Below are positions 12,671 to 24,400 of a DNA stretch of 64,000 nt, piece after piece. The DNA comes from Narthecium ossifragum (lineage: Eukaryota; Streptophyta; Magnoliopsida; Dioscoreales; Nartheciaceae), in assembly GCA_963920575.1 (NCBI GenBank), contig OY986963.1, positions 3,510,896 through 3,574,895 of the forward strand, given 5' to 3'. Under the pieces are notes generated by a model that worked only from the letters and a program-made list of their open reading frames with translations, had not been told where the DNA came from and did no database searches. Each line of letters begins with the position of its first letter. Position 1 is the stretch's first letter. The position numbers were made by a program, and so were the translations under genes.

Positions 12671-12835
12671 TTACTTGCCATCTCCGGTGGATGCCCACTC
12701 CTCCGCCATCGTTGGCATCGATGTCCGTCCGTCCTCCACCGGGTCGTATGACTCGGCACTGTTTAGGGCATTTTTGCCGGCGTCGTAGCCGCCGGTGATG
12801 TACACGTGGCCTCCACCTACGGCGGACGTGAAGAA
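12671..12835 (-). pseudogene. Captured F-box/kelch-repeat gene fragment
   Basis: Minus-strand translation FFTSAVGGGHVYITGGYDAG, then KNALNSAESYDPVEDG and TSMPTMAEE, is a typical kelch blade of plant F-box/kelch proteins (substrate receptors of SCF ubiquitin ligases). The GC-rich block has sharp edges and lies inside very AT-rich sequence. It lacks an F-box, ends in a stop at 12671-12673 and cannot encode a working protein. Confidence 0.7.
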
Positions 12836-12869
12836 AGATCGCATCGCCACGTGGCATAGCATGGTGACG

Positions 12870-13225
12870 TGACATGGTCATACACATCAATGCATCCCCA
12901 TGCATACCATTTATATTAATATAATAATATTTTTTTAATAAATATTAAAAATATTATTAAAATAAATATAAAATAAATAAATTTTTGCATGATGTGAACT
13001 AATCATGATATGATACGTGACATGTGGACACACTTATATTAATATGTTATTATAATAAAATTTTAATATAATTGAGTCCCACATGCCACATGTCATACCA
13101 TGATTGGTCCACGTCATGCAAAATTTATTTTTATTTTATATTATTTTAATAATATATATTAAAACTATTATTATTATATTAATATAAGTAGTCTCATATG
13201 GAGTTGAGTTGATGTGCATGACTAT
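12870..13225. repeat. Inverted repeat (foldback) about 150 bp per arm
   Basis: The left arm, including TTTTTGCATGATGTGAACTA and GTGACATGTGGAC, pairs with the right arm, which read inverted gives TTTTGCATGACGTGGACCA and GTATGACATGTGGCATGTGG. The homology extends out to the GTCATRCACATCAA motif on each side (about 12872 and 13225). The central spacer is about 50 bp. The DNA or RNA could form a long hairpin. Confidence 0.7.
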
Positions 13226-13865
13226 TTTTATATCTTGTATTTCTTGAAATGTCAATTTTTTTTTACTCGGTGTAGATAAAAATCGGAATGAATTTTTTTA
13301 TGAGGCATATTGGTAGTTTAATTAATTATATGAAATACATATAATATTCACCTTGACTTTAATCAATTAATTAATAATATAATAATACATATAATATGAT
13401 AATGTATATAATTTAATTATGTGATAGCAACTATCTCAGGATATGGATGCTCGAACCCGAATAGCAACTATCCAAGATAGGAATCCCAAGATAAAATGGC
13501 TGTTTGGCTACTACCCCGGATACCAAACAGGGCCCATATAAATTAGGTTGGGTGTTGAAAAAAAGGGTTTGCATAAAAAACCAATGACCCCCCAAAGCAA
13601 GTTGATTTCATGGTTCCAAATGAAGGGATGGATCCTTCTGCTCCGTCAAAAATCTATCTTTAGTTGATTCAAGTGTTCTATGTGAGTTTTTCACTCCCGT
13701 AAACCGTTAACTTCGCAGGTATTCCGGTCATTTTCAAACTGATAGGAAAATATGAGGTTTTATATATTCTGGCATGTCCCCTACGTAGTTACGTTTGGAC
13801 GTTTATTGGCTGTCTGGTTCACCGTATAGCGTGAGGATGTATAACTTATATATATATATATATAT

Positions 13866-14080
13866 TAATTTTATAAGGAGCAATAATGGTTATGCATAAC
13901 CGCCACTTATAATGTTGATTTAATTCATACAGTTATATATATTCTATAGTTATAGGATACTAATCTAATACATCAACCTTATCTAATATACATACTAATC
14001 CATTAATCAAATTCGGTTATTATAATCGAATCACCCATTAACCTGATAGTTACCCTGCCAGGTGGCAGGGGGCCCACCTA

Positions 14081-14081
<1 letters not shown>
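13866..14081 (+). mobile_element. Small non-autonomous Helitron (copy 1)
   Basis: The 3' end has a perfect 8-bp stem CCCTGCCA/TGGCAGGG (14053-14070), then CTAG at 14078-14081 followed by T. The body is almost the same as the neighbouring copy at 14130-14347 (GGTTATGCATAACCGCC, AATCTAATACATCAACCTTAT). The exact 5' start inside the AT run is uncertain. Confidence 0.7.

Positions 14082-14129
<48 letters not shown>
14082..14129. repeat. (TA)n microsatellite between two Helitrons
   Basis: About 48 bases of uninterrupted TA dinucleotide separate the two Helitron copies. AT-rich, T-flanked sequence is the preferred Helitron target. Confidence 0.95.
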
Positions 14130-14132
<3 letters not shown>

Positions 14133-14347
14133 AACTTATAAGGAGCAAAAACGGTTATGCATAACCGCCTCCTTATAATGTTGATTTAATTCATACAATT
14201 ATATCTATTCTATAGTTATAATATACTAATCTAATACATCAACCTTATATGGTATCTATACTAATCCATTAATCAAATTCGGTTTTTATAACCGAATCAT
14301 CCATTAACCTGATGGTTATCCTTCCAGGTGACAGAGAGCCCACCTAG
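14130..14347 (+). mobile_element. Small non-autonomous Helitron (copy 2)
   Basis: It starts TCAAACTTATAAGG directly after A, and ends with a hairpin (CTTCCAGGTGACAG region, imperfect) and CTAG at 14344-14347 followed by T. At 218 bp it is a near copy of the preceding element. Confidence 0.7.
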
Positions 14348-15014
14348 TATATATATATATAATAATAATAATAATAATAAGCTAAGCAGCATTTAGTTCA
14401 TGAATAATAACTTTATATCATACATTGTATTTGGGGAGCATGTTCAAAGATTGTATAAGAAAAAATGAGGACAATGAAGGTAGTTTAGAAAGAGAAATAA
14501 TACAAGAGTGGCCTGTTTGGTTTGTTATATGGGATAGGGAAGATTAATACATCATATATGCTATTCTGTGAACAGTTTAAGAATAATTTCTAATACTATA
14601 AAGTGTGTTTGGTAATTGGTACAACATAAGGCTAAAGTTTCGTATAAGACGAGAGCTCTCATGTCGCGATTGCTTATAGACCTATATATATACTAGACAC
14701 AGACGCCCGCACGAGCCTGCACACACAGAGATATCTACTGACGTATATGACACTGATGTATAATATTTCTTAAGATATCATCTATATATATATATATAAA
14801 ACAGTAAGGCCGGCATTGATTATGGTCTCTATGAAGGTAAATAATATAATAGACTTTGTATAAAATTATATCAATTCAGATGCGGTATAAAATTATACGG
14901 CATCTAACGTATTAAAATTTTTAATTTAAAATATTATATAATTCACTGTCGCATCAAGAAGTGTATTACAATGGTGACATAATTTTATGTTATACACCCT
15001 CTCTTCTTTTTTTA

Positions 15015-15435
15015 AAGGATAAATTACATTTTTCGTCCCTCAAGTTTCATCAAAATAACGTTTAAGTTCCTAATCTTTTTTAAGTTTCAATTGGGTCCCT
15101 ACAGTCTCCTATTCGTCACAATGTGGGACATCTGCCTCACGTCGTCTCTATACTTAACGGCTATGGTGTCATATGACCGCACGTGATGGAAGTTAAGGGA
15201 CTAAAACGTTACTTTGATGAAAGTTAAGGGACTAAAACATTACTTCCATCTGCACGGCATCCATCACGTGCGGTCACGTGACACCCTATCCGTTAAAAAA
15301 AGAGACGGCGTCAGGCAGCTGTCTCACATTGTGACGAAAAGGAGACTGTAAGGACCCAATTGAAACTTATAAAAGATTAGGGACTTAAACGTTACTTCGA
15401 TGAAACTTGAGGGACGAAAAAGATAATTTTTTTTT
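15015..15435. mobile_element. Foldback MITE with TIRs of about 200 bp
   Basis: The left end (GATAAATTACATTTTTCGTC, CCTCAAGTTTCATC, TTTCAATTGGGTCC, CACAATGTGGGAC) is matched inverted by the right end (GATGAAACTTGAGGGACGAA, GGACCCAATTGAAACTT, CTCACATTGTGACG). Almost the whole element is two inverted arms. It is non-coding and inserted in copy B only, at the A/T-rich site matching about 1045. Confidence 0.8.
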
Positions 15436-15449
15436 TTTTTAAGACGAGT

Positions 15450-15605
15450 TCAAAAGATTAGGTGATGACAAGAGATGCGATCACATCAGCTACAAAATCC
15501 TCCGGATTATGCTTCTGAGGAATATGCGATCGAGAATTGGATATTCTTGAACTCCTCGTCAACCACCAAATCTCTTGCGCAGCAGTCAGCACCCTCCCAA
15601 GCAAA
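15450..15605 (-). pseudogene. LINE RNase H remnant, duplicate of 1130-1265
   Basis: Same sequence as the copy A remnant (AAGAGATGCGA..., AACTCCTCGTCAACCACCAAATCT on the plus strand) with its own indels. Non-functional. Confidence 0.5.
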
Positions 15606-16225
15606 TGATTGGTTCCCCTTTTTTAACACTAGTGTTCTCATTTGATGAATTATATATATAGATTCTCTTATGCACCTACCATTGATCTTGCTGGTGATCA
15701 TTTATCATCGAATTGCAAATAAGTCACTCAAATTAATGATGTATCACATCACAGAGCAGTAGCCCTCCATGGCAACCACGGAACTGGCATAATATTCAAT
15801 TGAATGGGACGAATGAATATAGATATACGATAATATGATAGGGACACTTCCATATGATGATTTTTAAAAATTAAAGATACAGATATTTCGAGGATGCATA
15901 AATATAATATGGTATATCTATAATATACAATTAATTTATGTCAACATATATTAGTTTTGAGAGAAAAAATGATCAAAGAGGAAAGTTATCAAACAGTAGT
16001 TTTAAATATAATACTCTTCAGAGTTCAGACACGTATATATATCCGATTATCTCTTTGAATTTCATTTTTTTTAAATATAAATAGTTAGATATGTATCCGT
16101 AATATTACGTCATTTGTATTCTTTACATATGCCATATTTTAACTAATTATTTCATTAGCAAAAATATCACGTATCATATATGTATCGGGCCCAGCATCAT
16201 CCGACACGTGTAGGATACTCCTACG

Positions 16226-16400
16226 CGGCTACGTGTGTAGTCATTGAGCCAACAGTGATGAACACAACACTAGAGCTTTGCTATATCACTAGTTTGGATT
16301 CAGTGTTCTGCACACAGCCAAGAGTAGTGTTTCAAGAACTTATAGTTGGGGTTCTAAAACATCTAGAAGTGCTCACCAAGAAGGAAGCTTAGGTCCTTCT
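16226..16400 (-). pseudogene. Truncated Derlin 5' end (upstream region plus first codons)
   Basis: Plus-strand text GTGTAGTCATTGAGCCAACA, then ACACTAGAGCTTTGCTATAT and TTCTGCACACAGCCAAGAG, matches the Derlin upstream region at 6780-6890. The CAT at 16234 equals the Derlin ATG. The coding body is cut after about three codons by the deletion junction at about 16227. It is a promoter without a gene. Confidence 0.8.
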
Positions 16401-16710
16401 ATTGCTGTCAAATCTGTTACACCGGAAAGCACATTCAATGTTAAAATCTATCAACAATCGAGAAGAAAAATAAACGCACCAACAAACCCAAATAGTAATC
16501 AAAGAATAGATGGAGAGAAAATAGAGAGCACACCAAAGACACAAGAATTTAACATGGTTCTGTAATAGCCTACATCCACGGACGACACGGGCGATCAATA
16601 CACTATCAAGATGAAAGATGATCACAAATACAAAGCTTCTCTCTCAAATCCTAATCTCTCATATCCCAAAGATTAGGGTTACAAATCTCCTCTCTCAAAG
16701 AGTTTTGAGT
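16401..16710. other. Probable LTR-retrotransposon debris
   Basis: Sequence such as CAAGAATTTAACATGGTTCTGT and GCCTACATCCACGGACGA (16542-16580) resembles the common copia-type LTR motif of plant genomes. No matching second LTR or coding domain is seen, so the call is weak. Confidence 0.35.
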
Positions 16711-16930
16711 TTTTGTTTGGTTGAGGGATAAGGGGAATAACTCCACTTTATCCCGCATTATCTCCACTTTTTACCAAAAGATCAAAGCAATGATTACGGG
16801 GTTATCACTATTTCATCTACCACATTCCTCTCTACTTTTTCTTACCCATATTCCTAAACCTCACCTTTTCTAACCTCATCTAACCCTATTCCCCTAACCC
16901 CACTTTTTCTAACCCCATACCAAACGAGGG
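16711..16930. mobile_element. Harbinger/Tourist-like MITE, same family as 406-623
   Basis: Ends GTTTGGTTGAGGGATAAG and CCCCATACCAAACGAGGG. Internal stretches (CTTACCCATATTCC, ATGATTACGGGGTTAT) match the 406-623 element read inverted (GGGTAAGAAAAG, CATAATCATT). About 220 bp, non-coding. Confidence 0.6.
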
Positions 16931-16960
16931 ATAAGAGCAAGCCACAAAAAAAAAATTCTC

Positions 16961-17352
16961 CCGTTTTGATCGAGGATAAGTATGCATAAACCTCATTTAT
17001 GCATCCAAACATTTTATCCACAATCTTACATAGAATAAAGATTCGTGCACATGGACATGTGACATGTGTAATCTATAGGATAGATGAAAGAATCGGTACT
17101 TGGCTACCGATTGAATGTATCGGTATCCCACTATCGATATCTTCATCTATCCTATCAATAGCCCACTACTGATGGAATAGATTACCGATGGAATAGATAA
17201 AAGAATCGGTACTTTGACTACCGATCGTGACATGTGTAATACACATGCCACGTCGGCATATGCACAAATCAGTGCACTCTTATATAACTACCTTTAATGC
17301 TTGCATAACTTTTACCTTATCCAATATACAAACTTATCCTATCCTTAATCCA
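16961..17352. mobile_element. MITE interrupted by a second element
   Basis: Outer parts 16973-17032 and 17287-17352 together reproduce the intact MITE at 17361-17520: GGATAAGTATGCATAAAC, ATGCATCCAAACA, TCTTACATA | ACTACCTTTAAT and CTTATCC..AATCCAAACGG. The inner 246 bp at 17033-17278 is a later insertion. Confidence 0.8.
17033..17278. mobile_element. Nested TIR element with 8-bp target duplication
   Basis: Flanked by CTTACATA (17025-17032) and CTTATATA (17279-17286), one mismatch. The intact relative of the host MITE shows the unbroken site. The terminal parts TTCGTGCACATGGACATGTG and TTTGTGCATATGC (inverted from the right) are similar. An 8-bp duplication fits the hAT superfamily. It contains repeated ATCGGTA motifs. 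Confidence 0.7.
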
Positions 17353-17360
17353 AACGGCCC

Positions 17361-17520
17361 TTAGATAAGGGACCGTTTGAATTAAGGATAAGTATGCATA
17401 AACCCCATTTATGCATCCAAACACTTTATCCACAATCTTACATAACTACCTTTAATACTTGCATAACTTTTACTTTATCCAACATACAAACTTACCATAT
17501 CATCAATCCAAACGGGCCCT
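17361..17520. mobile_element. Intact short MITE
   Basis: TIRs GGGACCGTTTGAATTAAGG and ATCAATCCAAACGGGCCC enclose 160 bp. It is the same family as the interrupted copy just upstream, only 8 bp away. Confidence 0.75.
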
Positions 17521-18092
17521 TAAAGCGACGATCACCATTCACACAATGAGAGGGCTGGCTTTTACCACAACCAAATCAAGGATGATGATGCCATCAGCAG
17601 AGGATTTGTAAGAGGAACCTCATAAAAAAAAATATTACTGCAAATTTTTTATACAACTCCTGTGCCACCAATGAAGATAAAGGTGTTGTAATTACATAAA
17701 GAAAAGAAAAGAAAAGAAAGCCTTACTGAAAGAGATCAAGTTTACATGTTTCCTAAATTACACGATCAACATATATATGCTGCATCTTTTGTGGAGTAAT
17801 ATCCAGATAAATGCGTGTCTGCTTAAAACAAAGAAAAGGTAGGGAACCATCGTATAGACTTGTATCGATATTCTTTTGGCCCAAATCCTTGCTCCTGAAT
17901 CGTTTGATTGTGAACTCTATCGGTCTATGAATTTACGGTTCTATATCCTTGAAGCTGATCTTTGTGGAAAGCAAACTCTATCGGTGCAAGTAGACTCAAA
18001 GTGGCTTAATGCTACAAGGTTCAAATTCACGATCTCCTGATATATGTAGTGTCTGCAATGAAGAAATCGTGTGCAAGAAGTGCATCGGTACC
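17521..18092 (-). pseudogene. Duplicated 3' end of the USP-domain gene
   Basis: 17521-17850 matches 7712-8015 and 17940-18092 matches 8041-8195, including the end of the last USP exon (minus-strand DALLAHDFF). A TATA-unit indel changes the frame relative to the functional copy. An extra 90 bp (17835-17935) has no counterpart there. Homology stops abruptly at 18092, next to the ceramide-kinase 3' region. Confidence 0.8.
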
Positions 18093-18463
18093 TTAAAGGG
18101 CACATCTCTGAAGTTTTAAATCAAACACTACATAACAACCCTTTCCGCATCATGGAACCTTTCTTACTAATAGAATTTAAAAACAGTGAGAAGAAGCTAT
18201 GAAGAATGTTAAACCAAATTGAGTTGTAAAGATTAATTCAATCTGAGTTGTAAAGATTAATGCATTCATAGTCAGCAAAAGAAATTCCTCAAATAGTTCT
18301 TGCAAGAATAATGATTTTGCTTCAGCACTGAGCCTGAAGAGAGGACTCGCACAATTCAAAGCAAACCCAGTCGTGATGTCTGTATCTATCCGCTGTACAT
18401 AAGAAGTTTTCATGGAGTCATACAAGATAGTTTCCAGTGAAGTGAATTTACCTTAGAAGCATG

Positions 18464-21400
18464 TTAAGTTTCAGGCCCTGATGCAAATAAGTTGACAAGG
18501 CCTCGGCATACTTGTACAGAAAGTTGGCATGCTTGGAGCATTTCCCCATCCAGGTTCCAAACACTCTCATCTTGAGTTGAAATAAACGTGAATGCAGGTG
18601 TCTGCAAAAATGAAACAAATTAATTTTGCATGAAACCAAATAGAAAAAAAAGAGTAATCCTGGTTAATGAATTGATATCATACTTTATGGTGTTCCACAA
18701 ACTCAAAGTCCAGCGGGTTAGATCCCTTCCTTGTAAGTTGGGTAAGATGCCTGTCCCAAATCCCATATATGGTTAGATCAATATGGGCAAAAGAGAAGTA
18801 TCAGAAGAAAAGAAAACAAAACGAGTCAAAGATGAACATTTTCTGCATAATTATTAGTTGCTTTTAATCACTCTACTACTAAAGCTGTAACATTAGTCAA
18901 CTTTAGTCTCTAATATTGACATTCTTAAATTAGCCACTTAGTGGGCGAACAAAGTAATGTTCACCTGAGGAACCATGTAAACAAAACATGCTTGTTCTGA
19001 TAGCATTGAGAGCATATGAAAAGTTAAAAACTGAACCCAAATGGTACCTTTTGATCTCAAGTACTAGGTACTTAGGTAGTAATCAGGGTATGGACATGGC
19101 TCAAGCACGGTGAACTCACACAAATTTAATGGGTGACTTGGTCAAGATTTTTATACCTGTATACACCTAAATCAAATTATGATGAAGTAGACATGATTGT
19201 CTTCGTACATGTCCAAGAGTCAAGCATGCATCTCACATGCGTGGTTACCAACAGTTCCCTCACTTGTTAAAGCACATTGCATAGAAATTGAGGTCAGAAT
19301 GTTCACTCTGATGGTAATACTAGTACACCTGATCATCAGTTTAATGGAAGGCTTGAAACCATATATATGAATTTTATATATGTCATATTCATATTTCACG
19401 ACCATTGATCCCTATCTTGACTATATGTGCAGCATTGCAATGACCTTTAAAGCTGACATTAGATGGACAATTGCAACTTCCTTAAATCGAAAGTGATTCC
19501 AAACCAGATAAATAGAGTGGAGGCATGTCCATAAATTCTATATAGAGGACTTCAAATTACCATAAGTAGAAAGGCCGGGGGCAGTCTTTGATTAGGATAA
19601 GATGCAGAAAACCATCAGCTAGATGAGCATCAGCCACTAAACCATCAGGAGCTCTTTCATTGCGGCAAGATATAACGGCCGCGCCAATGCTAAGGAATCG
19701 ACCTTTCAACCGCAACCACCTCAAGTCCTCAGAATCAATGTCTGAGCGAGTGATAGCTCCATTTGCAGGCAGGCTACCAGAAGATTGAGTCTTGTTACAG
19801 ACATTGCAGTTAGTCCGGCAAATCATTTTGCCGATGTTTTCTTGGGCCAGTTGGACTGGTTGTGTTCTACTTCCCAGTCCAGTCACCCGGGCAACTGTTT
19901 TATCTTCCAGAAAGGCGACTTCCGCTTCATATGACCTGAGGAAAAGAAAAGGTGACTAATAGCGAGAGAGAGTGAATAATTTCACCAAAACATGGGAAAG
20001 TAGGGCATGAAGTGCGATATTTTGTCAAAACCTATGCTTCAGGAAAACCTTTGTCCCAGCGAAATCATAGCGTGCCGGGCCCATCCAGCGGTATTTTTCA
20101 CTCTCCCTAATCACATCTCCATAAAATCCATACCTATCAATAGATCAATAAAATAAGCTTACAATTTCAGTGAGTATGACCTAAAGAACCTGTATCCAGA
20201 TTCCAGATTATACCTCAGACTTCATGACAGCCGATAGAAATAGACAGTGCACAAAGGCATTTAATCAGAAAGGGCTAATCACAACAGTCGGGGGCAGAAT
20301 TAGAATATTCATTAGCACAAGGTTCAACACTTGAACATCAACCCTAGTATTATTATTAAAGCCACTAATATAACGCACAGAATTGCTGCAGATAGGTACA
20401 TGTGATGACTTAGTTCCAACATCAATATTGTTAGAGCTGTTGGAACAGATAAGAGTTGTATACAGTAATAAAGCAGTAATCTAACCCCGGGAAAATTACC
20501 ATCATCATACCTAGCACATTTCTTTCTGCTTTCTCCCAAATTACCAATATCATACTACATTTTTGGCCCACTACACAGAGTTCCAAAAGGTCATTTTTAT
20601 GAATAGTGGCTCTCAAAAAGCAGTAAAGATGGGATAACATATTGGATTATGCAGCAGGATTTCCAATAGTCATTCCACCATTTTGGCTAGTTGCTTGCCC
20701 ATTTTCCACCTAAAAAAATCCATAGGAATGAACTCATCATAAAACTAAAAGGGGGAAACGACCTAACCACACTACGAGGGTGGGATGGAAGGTATGAAGA
20801 AGCTGATGCAACCTAAGAGTTACATTACACAATAGATAATAAGTACTAAAGCTCACTTCAAAGAAAATTCCTTGATGTGAGTATTAGCGTATGCTTAAAT
20901 AAATAAACTGCATCCAAGTTCATACCGAGAAAATTTCATGGCTAATAGCATTATGAATCTTACACCTAAGGGCACGGGCACTTTGAAAATCAATTTTTGG
21001 TGAAGATTTACATTCTCATAGCTCCTTTGCAAGACACGGAAGAAACCCATCCTGACAAGAAGGTGCCTCTGGTACTTGGACCATCAAGCAAAGATGGATC
21101 GAATTAAATAGCAAATGCACATGTGCTACTTGTAACATGATTATAAGGCCATCTGTGCACATTTGATCAGATACAACAAAATCTATTATACCCTTGGTTC
21201 ATAGATTAGATAAGAATTTTATTCATACATTTTACACAACATATCAAGGCATGGATGTCGTGTAAATTCTGTTATTTCGATTTATGCCTGGTGACATCCA
21301 AAATCTGAAACCCCAGAAATTCTGTGGCAACTCTATGTGTCTTCTTTTGAAACTGTCACAGAAAGAAGTCGAACTACCAAGTGCCTCTAGCTCTAGCACC

Positions 21401-24400
21401 AAGACCATGTAACACAATTTCTCAGCAAAACCATAGATTTTGTATGCTTCCAGTGCCACAAAACTACAGCATTCACTACCACAATCTCCTAATCGACGTA
21501 GTGCATGACTAATCAAACTATCAAAGCCCATTTACAATATATAAATATGGTCCTTGATAAAAGGACAACCCAAGTTTAATCAACAATTGGTCTCCCCGAT
21601 ATTCTGAACCAATACAAAACGCGCTTCCCCAGATCTAAATCAAGGAACAGCTTGTCAGCACATCAAGAAAGTTCTCCACCTATGTCTTTTCCTAGAGTAA
21701 GACATGAATCATGATTTATATCGCCACACACTAGTATCATAGCTACTGACGTGGAGTTATAGCTTCCGCTGAGTATGTTTGGTGAGGATATTCCACCATG
21801 GTTATTCCACAATGACATTACAAACTTTGTGCTCTATACTCTGTCTAGTTATTATTGTTGAAAACAGCTGGGCAATGTGTACTGTGTCCTCATGTGATGC
21901 AACTTTTTTGGAAGGAAAGAAGACTGTATGCCATTTGGGCCATTTTCAGTTGAAAAGGAATTTAAAAATTTGAAATCGCAAAGAAGAATGTAAAGCTATA
22001 AAAAAAAAATTACCCTGCAAAAGAAGCTGCATAACGGACAAAAGGCAAATCCATTGATGAAGGCTGAGTTTTCCACCTGACCACATGAGCTATATCAAGG
22101 GCCATCTTTTTACCAAGGATAATCTGCAATGCAGATGTTATAGGATCCCGCATGCCCGTAGTGCTGCAAAAACCAGGTAAAATAACCTCCCCTTAAACAG
22201 TACTACCAAAAAAATACGACAAGTAAAATTATGTGAGAAAAGCTGTTTGAAAACCAGGTGTCTATTGGCGTCTTTAACTAATACTCTCTTATAGAGGACA
22301 TGGATAAGTTCATTTCCCTAAATCAGATATAGGAACAAAATCCAGATTGATGCATAGCTATCAAGCACAAAAAAGTAGCTGCAGAGGCCTTGTTTTTCGT
22401 TAAAATTTTAACTGTTCAGGCCTCGTTACACAACAATATGGCACTGTGAGTAATTAAAAAACTCTTCATCTTTACAACACATGCACCTAGAGACAGACAT
22501 GCAATAAATTCAGAGAATAAGAGATACCTGATAACAATGGCATCTGTTGAGCCAGAGGGAATTATTCCAAGTCTAAACTGATCATTAGGGAAGGAAAGCA
22601 CATGATCTTGATCTGCAAAATTAGTCAAAGCAACCATATCAAATAACACTGAACTGATGGACGTTTCTTGACATCACAAACTTCCTGAAAAACTTGCAGA
22701 GGAAAGAAAAAAATATAGTGATCAACAAATTGAAATCACTTAAGAAGCATAGAATAACAAATCTGTATGGCATGCACTAGATTCAGATGCTGTCAGTGAA
22801 GACATAAAAGACAGTTCATAAGGCCCTTCAGACATACAGATATTGAAGTTACAACTGAACTTTCACAGATAATATGCCCTATAGTACATACTGAAACATG
22901 ATACATCCCGGAAATTAGGTTCTGAAGGTGAGAGAAGAGGTTCATGATCTTCATTCTCAATTGTGGTCTTAAAAACTGAACCACTTGTGTTGTTGAAAGA
23001 GGCCCTGCCATTATTGTCATTGCTCTTATGCTGTTGTTCATGATTATTGTTCCCAGGATAATTGAATCCTGAAGGAGTTGGAGGATAAGGTGCCTTGTGC
23101 CTTGAAAGGAGAAGACCATTCAGAATTTCATTGAAGAGACCATCACCTCCCTGAAACATCAACCAGGTTAGATTGGAGAAAAATAATAAAAATGACAAGA
23201 AATAAATTGGTAAAAGGATGTTAGCGTGTCTCTAACTTAGTGGGTAGATAAAACCTACATGAGATACCTCATGCATATTTCAGCGTCCTACAATCAGGTT
23301 AACCCAAAACTAAGATGCTCAGGAATTTCAGAACACCAACATCACTGGATATTGAAGCTTAGCAAAACAGAGACACATTATTGGGCAATGAAAAAATGGG
23401 TATTCGTACATATGGCTACTGTTGCTTTCATGTCTAAACAAAATGCTGAGAAGACTTCATTCCAAGTGACCAAGTTGACCTCCTGAATAAGCTCCTATAA
23501 TTCTAGCAAGTTCTGCCTTCCATCATCAGCTTCGTTTAAAGAATTACTCTACATGTTTAATATCAAATTATATAAGCTTGACTTTTCTTGGTGACATATA
23601 AATACACCTCTTTCCGTAGACATGGACGTAACCCGTTGTATACAAATAATATTACATTGTTATTTGGAAGCTGATGATCCGTTACAAAGTTTAAAAACTA
23701 CATGAATACCTAGCACCTATGCATTTTTATGTATTTGACTATACACATATATGGGAGTGTCAATGTGGTGCTTATGTGCCAGGTGGGACTTCAAATGATA
23801 TTGGAATTCAGTAAGTTAAAAGGTGAAAGTAATGTGTTCCAAGCCAGTTTTGTACCACGGCAACAATGCCATCAAAAGCACCGAGTTCCCTGTCTGGAGT
23901 AGTTGTTACTATGTCAAAAGCATGTCCGGCCCGCTGTGTAACATGTACCTACATGTAACTAAAGAAATTCAGTGGATAATATTTATGAAGATTAGACCAT
24001 ATGCCAACATACATGGTCATTGAAAATATCAGATATTTTCAGATAGTATGAAAAACTTTTTGGGGTCACCACTAGTACAAAAATAATTTATTAAGATGAT
24101 TGGTCATTTGTCTTCCTCACCTTCGTTTTAACTTTGGATCGAGAAAAAATGGGAGCAACAGTTTCCCAATTCTTACGTCCATGGCCTTTACCACATAGGG
24201 GATGCACAAAAACCTACACGATCCTACAAAAACTCATCACATCGAGTTCTTTATTTAGAAACTACAAAACCTAATGGAGATAGAATAAATATTTTGACTG
24301 TACCAAAAGATTCTTCGGTCTTCCAACTTGCATTTGGATGTACAAGTTCAATGTTTCCACCCATGTTTCACACGTATTCAAGTCTTCATGTCCAAAGGCA

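Larger units (their letters stand above)
12154..13535. mobile_element. Harbinger-like element carrying foldback and kelch fragment
   Basis: Outer termini GTACCGTTTGGTTGCGG (12154) and the inverted match CCCCGGATACCAAACAGGGCCC region ending 13535 suggest one element of about 1.4 kb. Blocks at 12390-12515 (left) and 13315-13425 (right) are near-identical direct copies (ATACATATAATATTCACCTT...). A foldback region and a fragment of an F-box/kelch gene are nested inside. No transposase is visible. Confidence 0.5.
14348..16227. repeat. Segmental duplication, copy B, left part
   Basis: Colinear with 172-2570 but shorter. It lacks the MITE at 406-623 and has lost the segment corresponding to about 1265-1742 and the AT-rich stretch near 2090-2230. 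It has gained a foldback element at 15015-15435. At 16222-16228 it passes directly from the sequence matching 2560 into the sequence matching 6780, so everything between, including the Derlin body, is missing. Confidence 0.8.
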
